From Psettodes erumei (Eukaryota; Chordata; Actinopteri; Pleuronectiformes; Psettodidae): 64,000 nt of DNA. How positions within the stretch are numbered: the stretch's first letter is position 1; each line of letters starts with the position of its first letter. A program made the translations under genes and the position numbers. Under the pieces are notes generated by a model. The model was not told where the DNA came from. It searched no databases and worked only from the letters and a program-made list of their open reading frames with translations. Of the stretch, positions 1-10,169 are shown piece after piece. The DNA is taken from NCBI GenBank assembly GCA_016785225.1, contig JAFBJZ010000635.1:372001-436000 (forward strand), given 5' to 3'.

Positions 1-269
1 ACTGCAGTTTTGTTGGGGGGGGGGGATTTTTAGCTGTGTATTTGTTGTGCCAGTGAGTATTTACAGCAGCAGGGTAATGTTTAATAAATGCAGGGTGCCC
101 ATGTTCAGTGTAATGGAGAAAAGAATATCACACTGATGTGTTTTTAATCGCTTCGGGACAACAGGGGAGATTTTTGGCACTGATGAACAAGCTATTTCAA
201 CCTTTGGCTAAACAGACTATACTTGCTATAGGGTCAGTTCATTTTTTTCTTCACACTATTGTTTTTTAT

Positions 270-309
270 TTCTCTCTCTCTCTCTCACACACACACACGC
301 GCACACACA
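270..309. repeat. compound (TC)n(AC)n microsatellite
   Basis: About eight TC units run directly into about eleven AC units with one CG interruption. Seen directly. Confidence 0.9.
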
Positions 310-638
310 AAATCTTGCATAAGCTTCCAAATATTGTTCCTGTTTTTAAGCTTTTGCCTGGCAACATCAGTTAGTCCTTTAAAACTACTGAGGCATTTAA
401 GTGAGTTTTTCAAGTATAATTAAAAAATATAGGTCTGTTATTATTCCTCCTGTAAACACATCTGTAACAACCAAATACATTTGGGACTTGGATTATCATA
501 ATTGTTGCCTGATTTTGTGCCTGCAAATTACATTCCTGTGTCCAGCAAGGTTACAATTTATTTACACTGAATCACAGACTGTGTCTTTAAAGCACCTGCT
601 CATTGACAAATTTTAAAACTCAGTCCCTGAAATTAAAA

Positions 639-643
<5 letters not shown>

Positions 644-674
<31 letters not shown>
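644..674. repeat. (AT)n microsatellite
   Basis: An uninterrupted alternating A/T tract of about 15 units. Seen directly. Confidence 0.9.
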
Positions 675-677
<3 letters not shown>

Positions 678-3600
678 GCTTCCGATGACTTGAGGAAGAT
701 TTTGACGGATTGAGCACATATCTTTGCTATGCTGCTCCACTTTAAGAAAGCCTACGGGGCAAGTGTGAGCGTAGCATGTATCGCACAGTTAACAGCCTCC
801 ACCAGAGCTGACTTACAAAATACGAGAACCAAGAAGAGGTTTGAGGAACTGGTGAGCACAGCTTCTCCCAGTGCACTTTCACTTTGCAGTAGGTACTTGC
901 CCAGCCACGCAAGAAACTGGAGTGGCGTGGCGCAGTGCGGGTGTGAGAGAGAGAGCGAATACACCGTGGGGCCCACGGGCCTGACGGTAATTGCTCATAA
1001 TTGAGAGTCTAATTTTAGCCGTTATAACCCCAGGTGAATTCACCAGAGACACGACACAGTGGGATAAAGAGCCAATAGACTGAAATAAGGCTTTCATTTC
1101 CAGTCCTGGTAGTGCAGGAGAGTGGAGGCAAAAGCCCAGTAGAAATAAATAGTAGAAATAACTGGCTTAATCATTTCCACAGTACTTTTCTTCTTTTATT
1201 CTATTGCAAGGTCTGACTGTGCCCAGCATGACTACTTAGCCAGAATAGAGAGACCAAACAATACTGACCACAGAGGAAAACGTGGACATTTTCAGATATA
1301 AAAGACCAGAACAGAGGCAAAGATCACCCTGTGATGTGATTACATGTAAATGTAATCTTGTAAACATGAACAGAGCAACAAGGACAGGAGAGCAGACCCA
1401 TTTTGATGTACTGACCTTCACAACATACAAAAATTACTTTTGAGTCAAAGTGAAGAGAGGGACAACTGACTGAAAATTACTGTTTGATTGGAGTGGGAAA
1501 GGGTTTCCATAAAGAGTGAGAAGTGCAAGGTGTCCCTGCTCTTGCTCTGACTTGTCTTGCGTGTGCTTTATGCAGCCAGCATAATTCTTTAATCCACATC
1601 GTCTAACTCTGGTTTTGAGAAATTAATTAATGCTGAGAATAAGTACGATGACTTATTTATTTTTCAGTGCCGCTGAGGAGGCTGTGACAGCATGTCATCG
1701 CCTGCATTCAACACTCCGCTCGATTTTCTGACGTGACCGGTCCTTATTGCTGGGTCGAGCTGGTCTGGGGACATTAACCTCACCTCTCCCGGGAGAGAGC
1801 TGGGAAAGACTCGTATGGAGTGATTACATCAGTCAGTGTTACCGAAGTGACTGCAGATACACATGTGCACGTACACTTACATGTACACACCTGACTGACG
1901 TCGAGGGGTAATGAATTTGGAATATTGATAAGGGTTCTGAGGTTTCACACAGAAGTCAGTAACATTACAAGACAGTGAATCCGATCTGAATCTGATACGA
2001 TCTGACCTTTCAAGTGTCATAAGTCCTGATAATTGTTCTGTTGTCTTTAATAAACCCAGCTCATATTTCTGTATTAACTTGATTAAAGGATTTGTTTTCT
2101 GTAAGAAACATCAGAAAATAGTGAAAGAAAATTGTTTTTTTTGCCAGCCAAGTGTTAGACTTTCCCCCATTGGCCATTTCTCGTTCAAAATAAATTGGCC
2201 TGAACACCTTCTATTAGGTCATCAGGAGGGTGTTTACAGAAATTACTGCCAACTGACTGCTGGATTTACTTTTCAACAGTACTGCCCCAGAGCATGAGGT
2301 CAGGGTTTCCCCTTCACAGACGCACCGATATGAATCACATTCTAATTGAATGAGCTTGTAATTTTCCTCCCAGTGGTAAATATAGCTGAAATAACAGCAC
2401 AGTTGTTGTCTTTAACCTGTGTATATGATCTGAGTTTCAGCAAAGGAGAATTTAAGTTGATATTAACTATCATTTTGATGGTATTCATACTCCTCTGGTG
2501 TATTTTTTGTCTTGCTCTATTACTCTATTGATGTGCATTCTTTTCAATGCTGTCATGATCAACCTTGCAAAGGAAACACATTTCTTGCTAAGTAACAGGG
2601 AAATAAAATTATACTAAAAGCATTAGTGAGTGTCATATGCTGCTAAACCAATCAGCATAAAACACAGGAATGGAATGAGCTGTACGAACAATGGAGTATT
2701 TACCCAGCAAATGCCACAGAGGAGCATGAGACTGCAGGGGAGAACAAAGACATGTGCTGCTAAAACACTCGATATGAGGAAACTGCTTACACTCTAAAGA
2801 GGAAGAAGTCGGGATCAGTCCGTAAAGAGAGACAGTGAACTATTGTGGAATTCCAACAAGGACATTTCAGTTCAGTCTAATGTACTGATGAATACTGGTG
2901 CATGACCTCAACTACAATTAGGCACTCCGGTTATGAACAAATCTTCAGCTGCAGAAGCAATGGGCAAAAAAGGAACGGTTCAGTTACAGCCACTGTTATC
3001 ATCTGTGTTTGTTGTGTGGGAGAAACATAAAGAAAGTCTCATCATTATCCATAGCCCTGGCAACCCCAGTTTCCTCTACGGTCGTACATATTGCTATCCT
3101 GTGGGTGGGTTACCATAGAAACTGTCCAAGCCAGACAAGGCGGTAGCAACAGCAGCAGTCTCTCCAGTCTGTTGTCAGGAGGCAACTGGCTGTGAAACTT
3201 CCCCAATCGCCCGCCCAACAACACTTCACTAACAGACACTGCACCGAGTCCGGTCGTTACGGCGGTCTTCAGCGCGAGAGACTCAACAGAGAGACTGTGA
3301 ACACAACACATGACTGGCACGTTCAAATTTCTCTGAGCAGCATGTGAGCAGTGACTACAGATTACTACAGTATTTAGCACTGAACAGAGTCTGAATTGAG
3401 GCCCTTTGAGTGGGATTACCCTTGCTTTCCCTCACCTTCAACTGAAGGGTTGGGGGGGGGGTTAATCAACATAAAGCCTTGGCACAAGGTTGGGAGGAAT
3501 TTAGCTCCAAATGCTAATATTTGTTATAGAATATTAAGCAGAATTACTACACATTTAAACGACCCATTTAAACAGTTTGACTGACCAGCCTCTTGGGAGA

Positions 3601-4904
3601 CTGTTTAACAGTTCAAGATTTCAAAAGGAAAGTTTCGTGATCTTAATGTACAGTATTTATTGTTTGGCACACTACATGCACAGATGATGACAGAGCAGAT
3701 GATTGTGGAAGCAATTCGACCATGAGTCTTCACTCAATAAATAAAGACACAATGAATCCACACAGGGCACTAAATGCCATGCCATTGCCAAGGATCACTG
3801 CATGGCAAAAAGTTGTTCAAGTGGCTTGTAGTGGCCTTACAAAGAGACTCAATGTTGGTTTTTATGTTAGTTTAGTTTAACTGATGAGACTGAAGGTTTC
3901 CACTGTGATGGGAAGCACTGCCCACGTCTCATTAATGTGCCACCTTCTGCTACTACAGAACGTTTGGTCCTACAAGGTGTTGCCTTTTTTTTTACTCCTT
4001 GCCACGGTGGTAATCATCCTGTCCACTGGCTTTGACAATTCCAGGAGAGAGTAGCAATTCTGGGTGAAAAGGGGGTGGGAAAGCTGCAAGCTTCACACTG
4101 ACTTCCATGGTGCCCCCATCTTGTACAGGCCTCTGATTACTATCATTCCTCCCAGACTGTAATCATTATTAAAGGTTGGTAAAAGGCAATGCAACGCTGA
4201 AGTCGCTCTCAGTGGTATGGAGAGATAATTTGTCCTCCTTTCCTGCACGATTAAATGGCTTAATGGCTGGTCTTAATGACTTGGCAAATATACCTCCAGC
4301 TTTCACACCCACACGCGTTTTCATTACTTATTTTATCATCGCCGTGTCCTCAGGCCAGGCCTTGGTGTAGGTGTGAATAATGAGGTTTTAGTGTCTGTGT
4401 CGTCTAACCTCAAAACTTTTCTTTCGGGTCAGAGCGTGTGCATGTTAAATGGCTCTGCTCTGCTCACCCAGTATGTGCAAGTGGGTTCCCTTGTCTCCAT
4501 GACAGATATCAGTCAAAGTGTGTGTGGCAGTGTTTATTTACCCTCACAGAGCCTCTGATCGACTGCTGTCTGACTGCGACAGGCAGACCGCCTTCCCTGG
4601 CTCTCAGCCACAGATGCCCCCAGATGCAGCTCATGCTGCCAGGGCCCAAGTGATGGCGGAAGGGGGGGGGGCACATAGCCCTCACTGCACACACAACTCC
4701 CCGCCTCCTTAAGCGATGGAATAAATATAAAGACAGCAGTCTTCTCACCATCTGTCCTGAACTGTCTCAGCATATGAGGTTTGTTTGATTGAGGGAGGGG
4801 ACAGACCTGCACAACCATGTTCAAAAATAAGAACAGAACATGTCCAGAGGGAGGGCTCATCATTTTTCTTCTTCTTCTTACACCAGGCTGATAAAAATAA
4901 TATA

Positions 4905-5150
4905 TCATTAAAAGGACAGGTTAACATTTTTCAGCTCTGCCTTAAAACAATACCCCCGGCCAACTGAAAGAATAATAGGTTGCTACAATTGTTCCCCCAC
5001 CCATACTGTCTGAGCAGAGATCCTGTCCTAACACGAGTTGGATGTATGAGACGGGAAACAAAATCCACAGTTCTTCCACAGACATGAAGCTCCAGGAGGA
5101 AAGAATTACAGCGCCCAGTAACTCTTTCAGCGTACTCGTGGGCATGTGAG
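4905..5150. repeat. possible dispersed fish interspersed repeat (MITE-like)
   Basis: The phrase at about 4909-4955 (AAAAGGACAGGTTAACATTT, then a CTGCCTTAAAACAATA-like run) and the later AAATCCACAG phrase at about 5062 resemble an abundant non-coding element I remember from percomorph genomes. I cannot define the ends or terminal inverted repeats by eye. The family is a recollection, not a search result. Confidence 0.3.
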
Positions 5151-6132
5151 TTGAAAAAAAGCGCAGACATATCTTTCAATCAGAGCTTACATACAGTGTA
5201 TTCATGCACTGGATATGACCCGCATCAGCTGACTTTCAAGATAGATTACTTGGGCAATAAAACGTTTTATGGGCCATACGATATGATACAACTACTTGAA
5301 ACATCCTTATTCTCTGTGATGCACACTATATGAAATATTAACCTGGAAAAGCTTGTTTTGTGGATGGTAGTATCTCCAAATCTGACATTTGCATTATCTT
5401 TAGAAATCCTTTAGCCACACTGTTTTCTATAATACCTTCTCAGAGAATGATTAACTACCCCTATGTTGATCCTCTGCACAAGTGAGAGCATGACTGTACA
5501 TTTACTATAGTTTATGACAAAGCAGACAGTGAAAGTTACATTTGCAAATTCACAGTGACAATAATGTCTTACAGCTGTATGATTTATAGGTTCAAGTTCC
5601 AAAGCTTTAACTTGAAGACAGACACAATCCTTGGAACTTTTCCAGCAAGAGCAAAAGAAAAAAATTCCACAGGCACAATTGCAGAAAACACGTGCACACA
5701 CAATCACTCACACACAACCACAAACACATGAAGGCCCCTTAAGCCATGTAACCTCATTAAACCTAGCATTAACATATCCACAGTAAATTAGCCTCATGGT
5801 TTCCTGTATATGTGACCAACCAATTTCACAAGCCGGAATGTCAGATCTATATCTGACTAGGAAGACACGCAAGATAAATCAAGGGGTGTGGAGACTAACA
5901 GGATATCACGAACACCCCCACCTACACCCTCACCCTTCCTGCTGGCCAAACTGTAACGAGCCCGCATCTGCCAGTGCGATCAACCCTTTTTTAATCTTTT
6001 TATAGTTTGTCCCTGATCTTTACTCACTTCCTCTCTCACCTGTCCTCCCATGCGTGTCATTCTCAGACACCCCCCCCACACACACACACATACCAATTTT
6101 TTTTTTTTAAAGTGTGATATTTGCATGCAGCA

Positions 6133-6162
6133 CACATGGCAGGCAGCAAAGCCTGCCATGTG
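6133..6162. repeat. perfect 12-bp inverted repeat with 6-nt loop
   Basis: The left arm CACATGGCAGGC (6133-6144) is exactly complementary to the right arm GCCTGCCATGTG (6151-6162), separated by AGCAAA. It lies in rab32 intron 1, about 70 bases from a long TG tract. Confidence 0.85.
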
Positions 6163-6232
6163 GGAAACTTTTATTGACACTGCTCTGATTTCCCTCAGCT
6201 TGCTTACTAAACCTGCTGGAATGCACAGGTTG

Positions 6233-6323
<91 letters not shown>
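6233..6323. repeat. long (TG)n microsatellite
   Basis: About 45 uninterrupted TG units, the longest dinucleotide tract in the window. It creates false His/Thr and Cys/Val open frames on both strands. Confidence 0.95.
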
Positions 6324-6326
<3 letters not shown>

Positions 6327-6999
6327 ACAGTTCAGCAGCTAGGAGGAAAAGTTGACTTAAAAACTCCAGATATACAAGCACAGCAGGGGGACTGTTCACA
6401 CAGAGGGAAGAACACCACAGTGACCTTGCAACATGAATACTAGAAATAAAAATAAAGGCCAGTAAAGACACTAAATAAGTCTGTAAACACTATTTTTAAT
6501 CCCAAGAAAAAAAATTGAATACAATAACATTCGTTATTCATCGCTTTCATTGAAATGGATGGGGGTTTGAGGGGTGGGGGGAGGGGGGTGCGCTCACACG
6601 GTGATAACAACGTGACCTACATTCCTACAATTATGAGCTGCCATGATCATAAAGTGGAAAGGACAATGAGTAGACATGATCAACCGGTCCGTTTCTGGCT
6701 GGAACTTCCAATCCAGTTTCTTTGAATTGAGGGCCGCCTAGGAATTTGCACTTCTTACAAATTTTACATCACCACCCCCGGCTCAATATTTTTAAAAATG
6801 TGGCCACGACAAAAAAAAAAGTGTCATTTCACCGTGAACTGCCTATGTATTGACCAGAGCGTAACTGTGAAAGTGAAACTTCTCCAAGCATGTGTGCCAC
6901 ACAACAAAACAAAAACTTAAGCTTGACAGCCAAGCTGGCTGCGAACCACCTGATTCTCGTTGTGTAACGAGGAACCTCGTGGCACGAGCGCCTGCTTAC

Positions 7000-7213
7000 C
7001 CGCGATGTCCCACAGCTGCAGCCTGACCAGCGTCTTGCTGTCCCAGTTGATGACTTTGAGGGCGAAGTCGACGCCGATCGTCGCCCTGTAGTGCTGCGAG
7101 AAAAGCTGGTGCACGTAGCGCTTGATGATGCTGGTCTTCCCGACGCCCAGCTCCCCGATCACCAGCACTTTGAACAGATACTCCCTGCACTCGGACACCG
7201 ATCCCCCGGCCAT
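7000..7213 (-). CDS. rab32: Rab32 small GTPase, coding exon 1 (partial gene)
   Basis: Rab32 is a Ras-superfamily GTPase that directs cargo to melanosomes and other lysosome-related organelles and acts at mitochondria/ER as an A-kinase anchor. The exon encodes 71 residues plus one base. It begins MAGGSVSECREYLFKVLVIG and carries the P-loop GELGVGKT (residues 20-27), the switch I region HYRATIGVDFALK, and the start of the G3 motif WDIAG. The sequence KRYVHQLFSQHYRATIGVDF is identical, as I recall, to human RAB32. ELGVGKT and HQLFSQ fit Rab32 better than Rab38, which has DLGVGKT and HQNFSS. The start is the ATG at 7213 in a strong context (A at -3, G at +4). An in-frame ATG at 7273 would add a Phe/Leu-rich leader unlike the family. 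The donor G|GTAAGC at 7000/6999 splits the Gly of WDIAG. The fish N-terminus lacks the Ala/Pro-rich stretch of human RAB32. Later exons are outside the window. Confidence 0.93.
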
Positions 7214-7416
7214 GCTGTGACACTGACGACTTCTTCTCGAAAAAACAAAAAACAAAAACAAACAAACAAACAAAAAAGAGACTCAATGGGACTCCTGCTT
7301 CCTCTCGCTCATGGAGGCTTCCGGTGGGGAGCTGTGAGTGGAAACTGTGGGCTGGTCAGGGAGCCGAGGGGCCAGATGCAACAGAAACTACATTTGTCTA
7401 CCCCTTCTTTTCTGAT

Positions 7417-7446
7417 CCTCCTCCTCCTCCTCCTCCTCCTCCTCCT
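7417..7446. repeat. (CCT)n / (GGA)n trinucleotide repeat
   Basis: About ten CCT units on the plus strand, followed by imperfect GCTGCCGCCGCTGC. It lies about 200 bases upstream of the rab32 start and makes the spurious poly-Leu and poly-Pro frames seen here. Confidence 0.9.
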
Positions 7447-7652
7447 GCTGCCGCCGCTGCTCAGCAACCACCTGATAAGTCACAGGACCCGGAAATGTCA
7501 GGGAAACTTGAATTATGTTCACGCTTCCTCCTCCTACTGCGATTACAGTGAGGCTTTCATGTTTACACTGTGATTTGGTGTTGCCCTGCCATTCAAGCTC
7601 CCTGACATCTATTTATCTCCGTTATTTTCTCTTATGGAGAAACTGGAATCCA

Positions 7653-7655
<3 letters not shown>

Positions 7656-7685
<30 letters not shown>
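7656..7685. repeat. (TG)n microsatellite
   Basis: About 15 TG units between rab32 and the putative end of grm1. Seen directly. Confidence 0.9.
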
Positions 7686-7687
<2 letters not shown>

Positions 7688-7812
7688 GGGCACCCAAACT
7701 ATTTAGGAAAACACCCAAACTCGATTGATCTATTGATCAAGCTTAGCAGGTAAAGGACTTTTGCTATCCAGGCTATTGTAGGCAGTGACCAGTCCTCTTA
7801 ATAGAAATAGAT

Positions 7813-7818
7813 TTTATT
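7813..7818 (-). promoter_or_regulatory. grm1: candidate grm1 polyadenylation signal (AATAAA)
   Basis: The plus strand reads TTTATT, i.e. AATAAA on the minus strand. It is the first canonical hexamer I find downstream of the grm1 stop and would give a 3' UTR of about 1.5 kb. Placement is inferred from the motif alone. Confidence 0.35.
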
Positions 7819-9361
7819 TTTACAGCATTGGTTCAGCTCGGCCAAAACATAAATGCCTATTTCATTCTAGATCTGACAGTTTTTAACAGGTGGCACCCTT
7901 GTATATATTTTACATTGGTTAAAATCAGTTAACAACTTACACTATAATAGACTAAAAACATTTGGAAATACAATACAATTGCACTATGCACTGTATAGTC
8001 TTGTATACTCTGAAGTAATCAGCATTCTTATAGATAAAGAACTAATAAACTTAACCTCAAGTAAACTACTTAAGTTTTAAAATGCAAGATTTAAGCAAAA
8101 ATAAATAAATAAATAGATCGAAACATGTATCATGTCCATTACAAGAAGCAACTATTCATCGGTTACTTTTTACAACTGAATATTCTCAACAGGATACAGT
8201 CGACTCAAGTTAGCTTAAAAGTTACCCAAAAAACACACTGCTCCTTGACAAGGACAGTTTCAAAATGTATAAACTCTTTTTTCTCAGTTGACATTCTAAA
8301 TATAGAAACATTTATCAGTATTACAAACATACCACCTGTGTGAAAAAACAAGAGATGGCTTAACAGTATTACAAACTTTGAGAACTTGTACAAGTACTGT
8401 GTTTGTTTTTGTATTTTTTTCCATTACAATGACACAGCAAACTCACTTTTGTCACGTCCCATGCTTGTAAAACTTGTTTCTTCGGGTTACGATTCAAGTG
8501 TAAACTAGAATAAACAACGCAGCCATCATCTACAATCACGCTTACCTGTATCAGCTACATCATTTGTTTAAAAACTGAAAGCAGGGATGTAGGTTGATAA
8601 CATATTTTTCTTGACTGGCACATTATATCCATGTCACACATTGTACAGCGAAAGTCTTCAGCAGAATCTCAGTTCAGTAATAATAGGGTTTTTTTCTGAG
8701 ATGTTGAGCACACAAAAGTGCACTTTTCTTCATTAATCTACCTCTTTGTAATATTTAAATTGCAAGGAGGTCTGATGAGAAGAAACTGAGGTGAAATGAT
8801 GTATTATAAGAAAAGACAGAGGGCTAAAATAGGGTTTTTTTGCTGCTGTCCTTGGAGCCAGTGTGGTCCATGGTTTGCGTCTTTTATGGTGCATGTGTGC
8901 ACACACATGACTGGGCTTTTTCTTTGCATTTGCTTGTTGTGGACCATTTAACTGCACTGCCACTATGGAAAACACAGCTACATCCTTTGTGATGACTCAT
9001 AGCGTTGCTTAATTCATACAAAATTTGGCACGAGAGCTGACTAGTTTTGGCACTGTTCTCAGTTTGTACATTTTACAGAAAGGCTTTGTGCAGTGGCAGC
9101 CCGTCAGAAACGTAAGCGCTCACGGACGATTCCTGGTGTTTCTCTACATATAGACTGGATTAACCCCTTACCGATTAAAAGCAGAGTAATAAATACAAGC
9201 AGGCAAATGATAGCGCTAAAAATAAATGTTTCTGAAAGGTAAATGATGCTGTGTGTGTCTGTATGTGTGTGTGTGTGTGTGTGTGCGCCTGTGTGTGGAA
9301 ACGCATGTCTGTGTGACGTACAGTTGTGCTGACAGCCACTGTGTCAGTGCCTGTTTTGCTC
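7819..9361 (-). other. grm1: putative grm1 3' UTR
   Basis: AT-rich non-coding sequence directly downstream of the grm1 stop codon, ending at the candidate AATAAA. It contains an (AAAT)n run at about 8097-8113 and a TG tract at 9264-9285. No coding exon is recognisable on either strand. Confidence 0.45.
9264..9285. repeat. (TG)n microsatellite
   Basis: About 11 TG units, flanked by shorter impure TG runs (9249-9297), just past the grm1 stop codon. Confidence 0.85.
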
Positions 9362-10169
9362 TCACAGTGTTGAGGAGCTGTGCGCAAAGTCTCGGAGCAT
9401 GTTTGAGGTGTAGACTGAGCTCGGGGGGCTGCCGAGCATCGACTCGATGACGGGGGAGCCGCTGACAGACTCCCCCGAACACACAGAGTCTCTGAAGGGG
9501 GAGGGAGGAGACAGCGCCAGAGAATCCTCCAGAGTTGGCTTGCTCCGAGTTAAATCCTCCCCCTCCCCATCCTCGCCCTCCCCCTCCTCCTTGGCATTGT
9601 AAATGTAGCTGTGTAAGAGGTCCAGCTCCTCGTCCTCGGGGCCCTCCTCTTCAAACACCCCCACTTGTAGGGCCAGAGGAAGCCGAGAGGGTGTCAAGCT
9701 CAAAGGCTTGTCGGCAGGGACGTGGTCACTCAGTGCAGGGACATGGGAGCTGTGTGTGTCCACCACAGCCCCCTGCAAGCGCTCCGCAGTGCCGCCTGGC
9801 AAGTGAGAGGGCAAATAAGATGCCGGCTTATCTAAATCAGGCTGCAGCCCTTGCATCTGTCCAGAGCAAGTTGGAGTCCAGAGGGGGCGTTGCACGTCGC
9901 CCCCGTCGTCGTCCTCCTCCTCCACCAGGTTGTACAGAGGCTTAGCGCCAGGCGGTTCTTGGGGGCGATGCAGGTCTGTGCCAAGGTCGCAGGTGGGGGG
10001 CTCGCAACTGTGGGGGTCGGGGGTGTTAGTTAGGGGCCTGATGACCGCCATCTGATTCAAGCCGGCTTCCTGTTTCCTCACATGCACAGACAGTCTGTGC
10101 CACACATTCCCCCCCCTCGGAGGGTGTCTTGCACCTGATTCAGACCATGACACAGACTTTCCATTAGAA
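9362..10169 (-). CDS. grm1: grm1 coding exon 8 (cytoplasmic tail, stop)
   Basis: It completes split Asn894 and encodes the tail from SNGKSVSWSE to the C-terminal SSSTL, with the stop at 9364-9362. The acceptor is ...TTCATAG|T at 10170/10169. It contains acidic runs (EEEDDDGG, EEEGPEDEE), the Homer EVH1 ligand PPSPFR and a class I PDZ ligand. It lacks the poly-Gln/poly-Pro stretch of human mGluR1a, so the tail is about 40 residues shorter. The low-complexity plus-strand frame at 9535-9945 is its shadow. Confidence 0.93.

Larger units (their letters stand above)
1..6999 (-). other. rab32: rab32 intron 1 (partial; continues past left edge)
   Basis: This is sequence downstream (minus strand) of the rab32 exon 1 donor. 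I looked for Rab32 exon 2 and 3 signatures (QERFGNMTRVYY, the NKCD guanine-specificity motif, the C-terminal double Cys) in the minus-strand reading frames and found none, so intron 1 is probably longer than 7 kb. It contains compound TC/AC, AT and very long TG microsatellites, a perfect 12-bp inverted repeat, and a stretch at about 4905-5150 that resembles a dispersed fish repeat. The open frames here are low-complexity or unrecognisable and are not called as genes. Confidence 0.6.
7214..7800 (-). promoter_or_regulatory. rab32: rab32 5' leader and upstream region
   Basis: Upstream (minus strand) of the rab32 ATG lie a T/G-rich leader with tandem TTTG units (about 7240-7275), then a GGA-repeat tract (plus-strand CCT repeats, 7417-7446) followed by GCC/GCT triplets, and a TG tract at 7656-7685. 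CpG-rich sequence continues through exon 1. This is the expected promoter position, but I see no TATA box or clear M-box (TCATGTG) and no transcription start can be fixed. The grm1 transcript end is close by. Confidence 0.4.

Noticed and set aside
3045..3380. 111-residue minus-strand ORF as a possible rab32 exon or unknown gene
   Set aside because: No Rab motifs, no family resemblance and no suitable splice context identified.
5980..6471. 163-residue minus-strand ORF, and its plus-strand partners
   Set aside because: It is produced by the TG/CA microsatellite (poly His-Thr or Cys-Val); flanking residues match no family.
7091..7573. 160-residue plus-strand ORF with a poly-Leu run
   Set aside because: It is antisense to rab32 exon 1 and the CCT repeat; the true frame is on the minus strand.
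9535..9945. 136-residue Pro-rich plus-strand ORF
   Set aside because: Antisense shadow of grm1 exon 8, whose acidic/Gly-rich codons read as Pro/Arg on the other strand.
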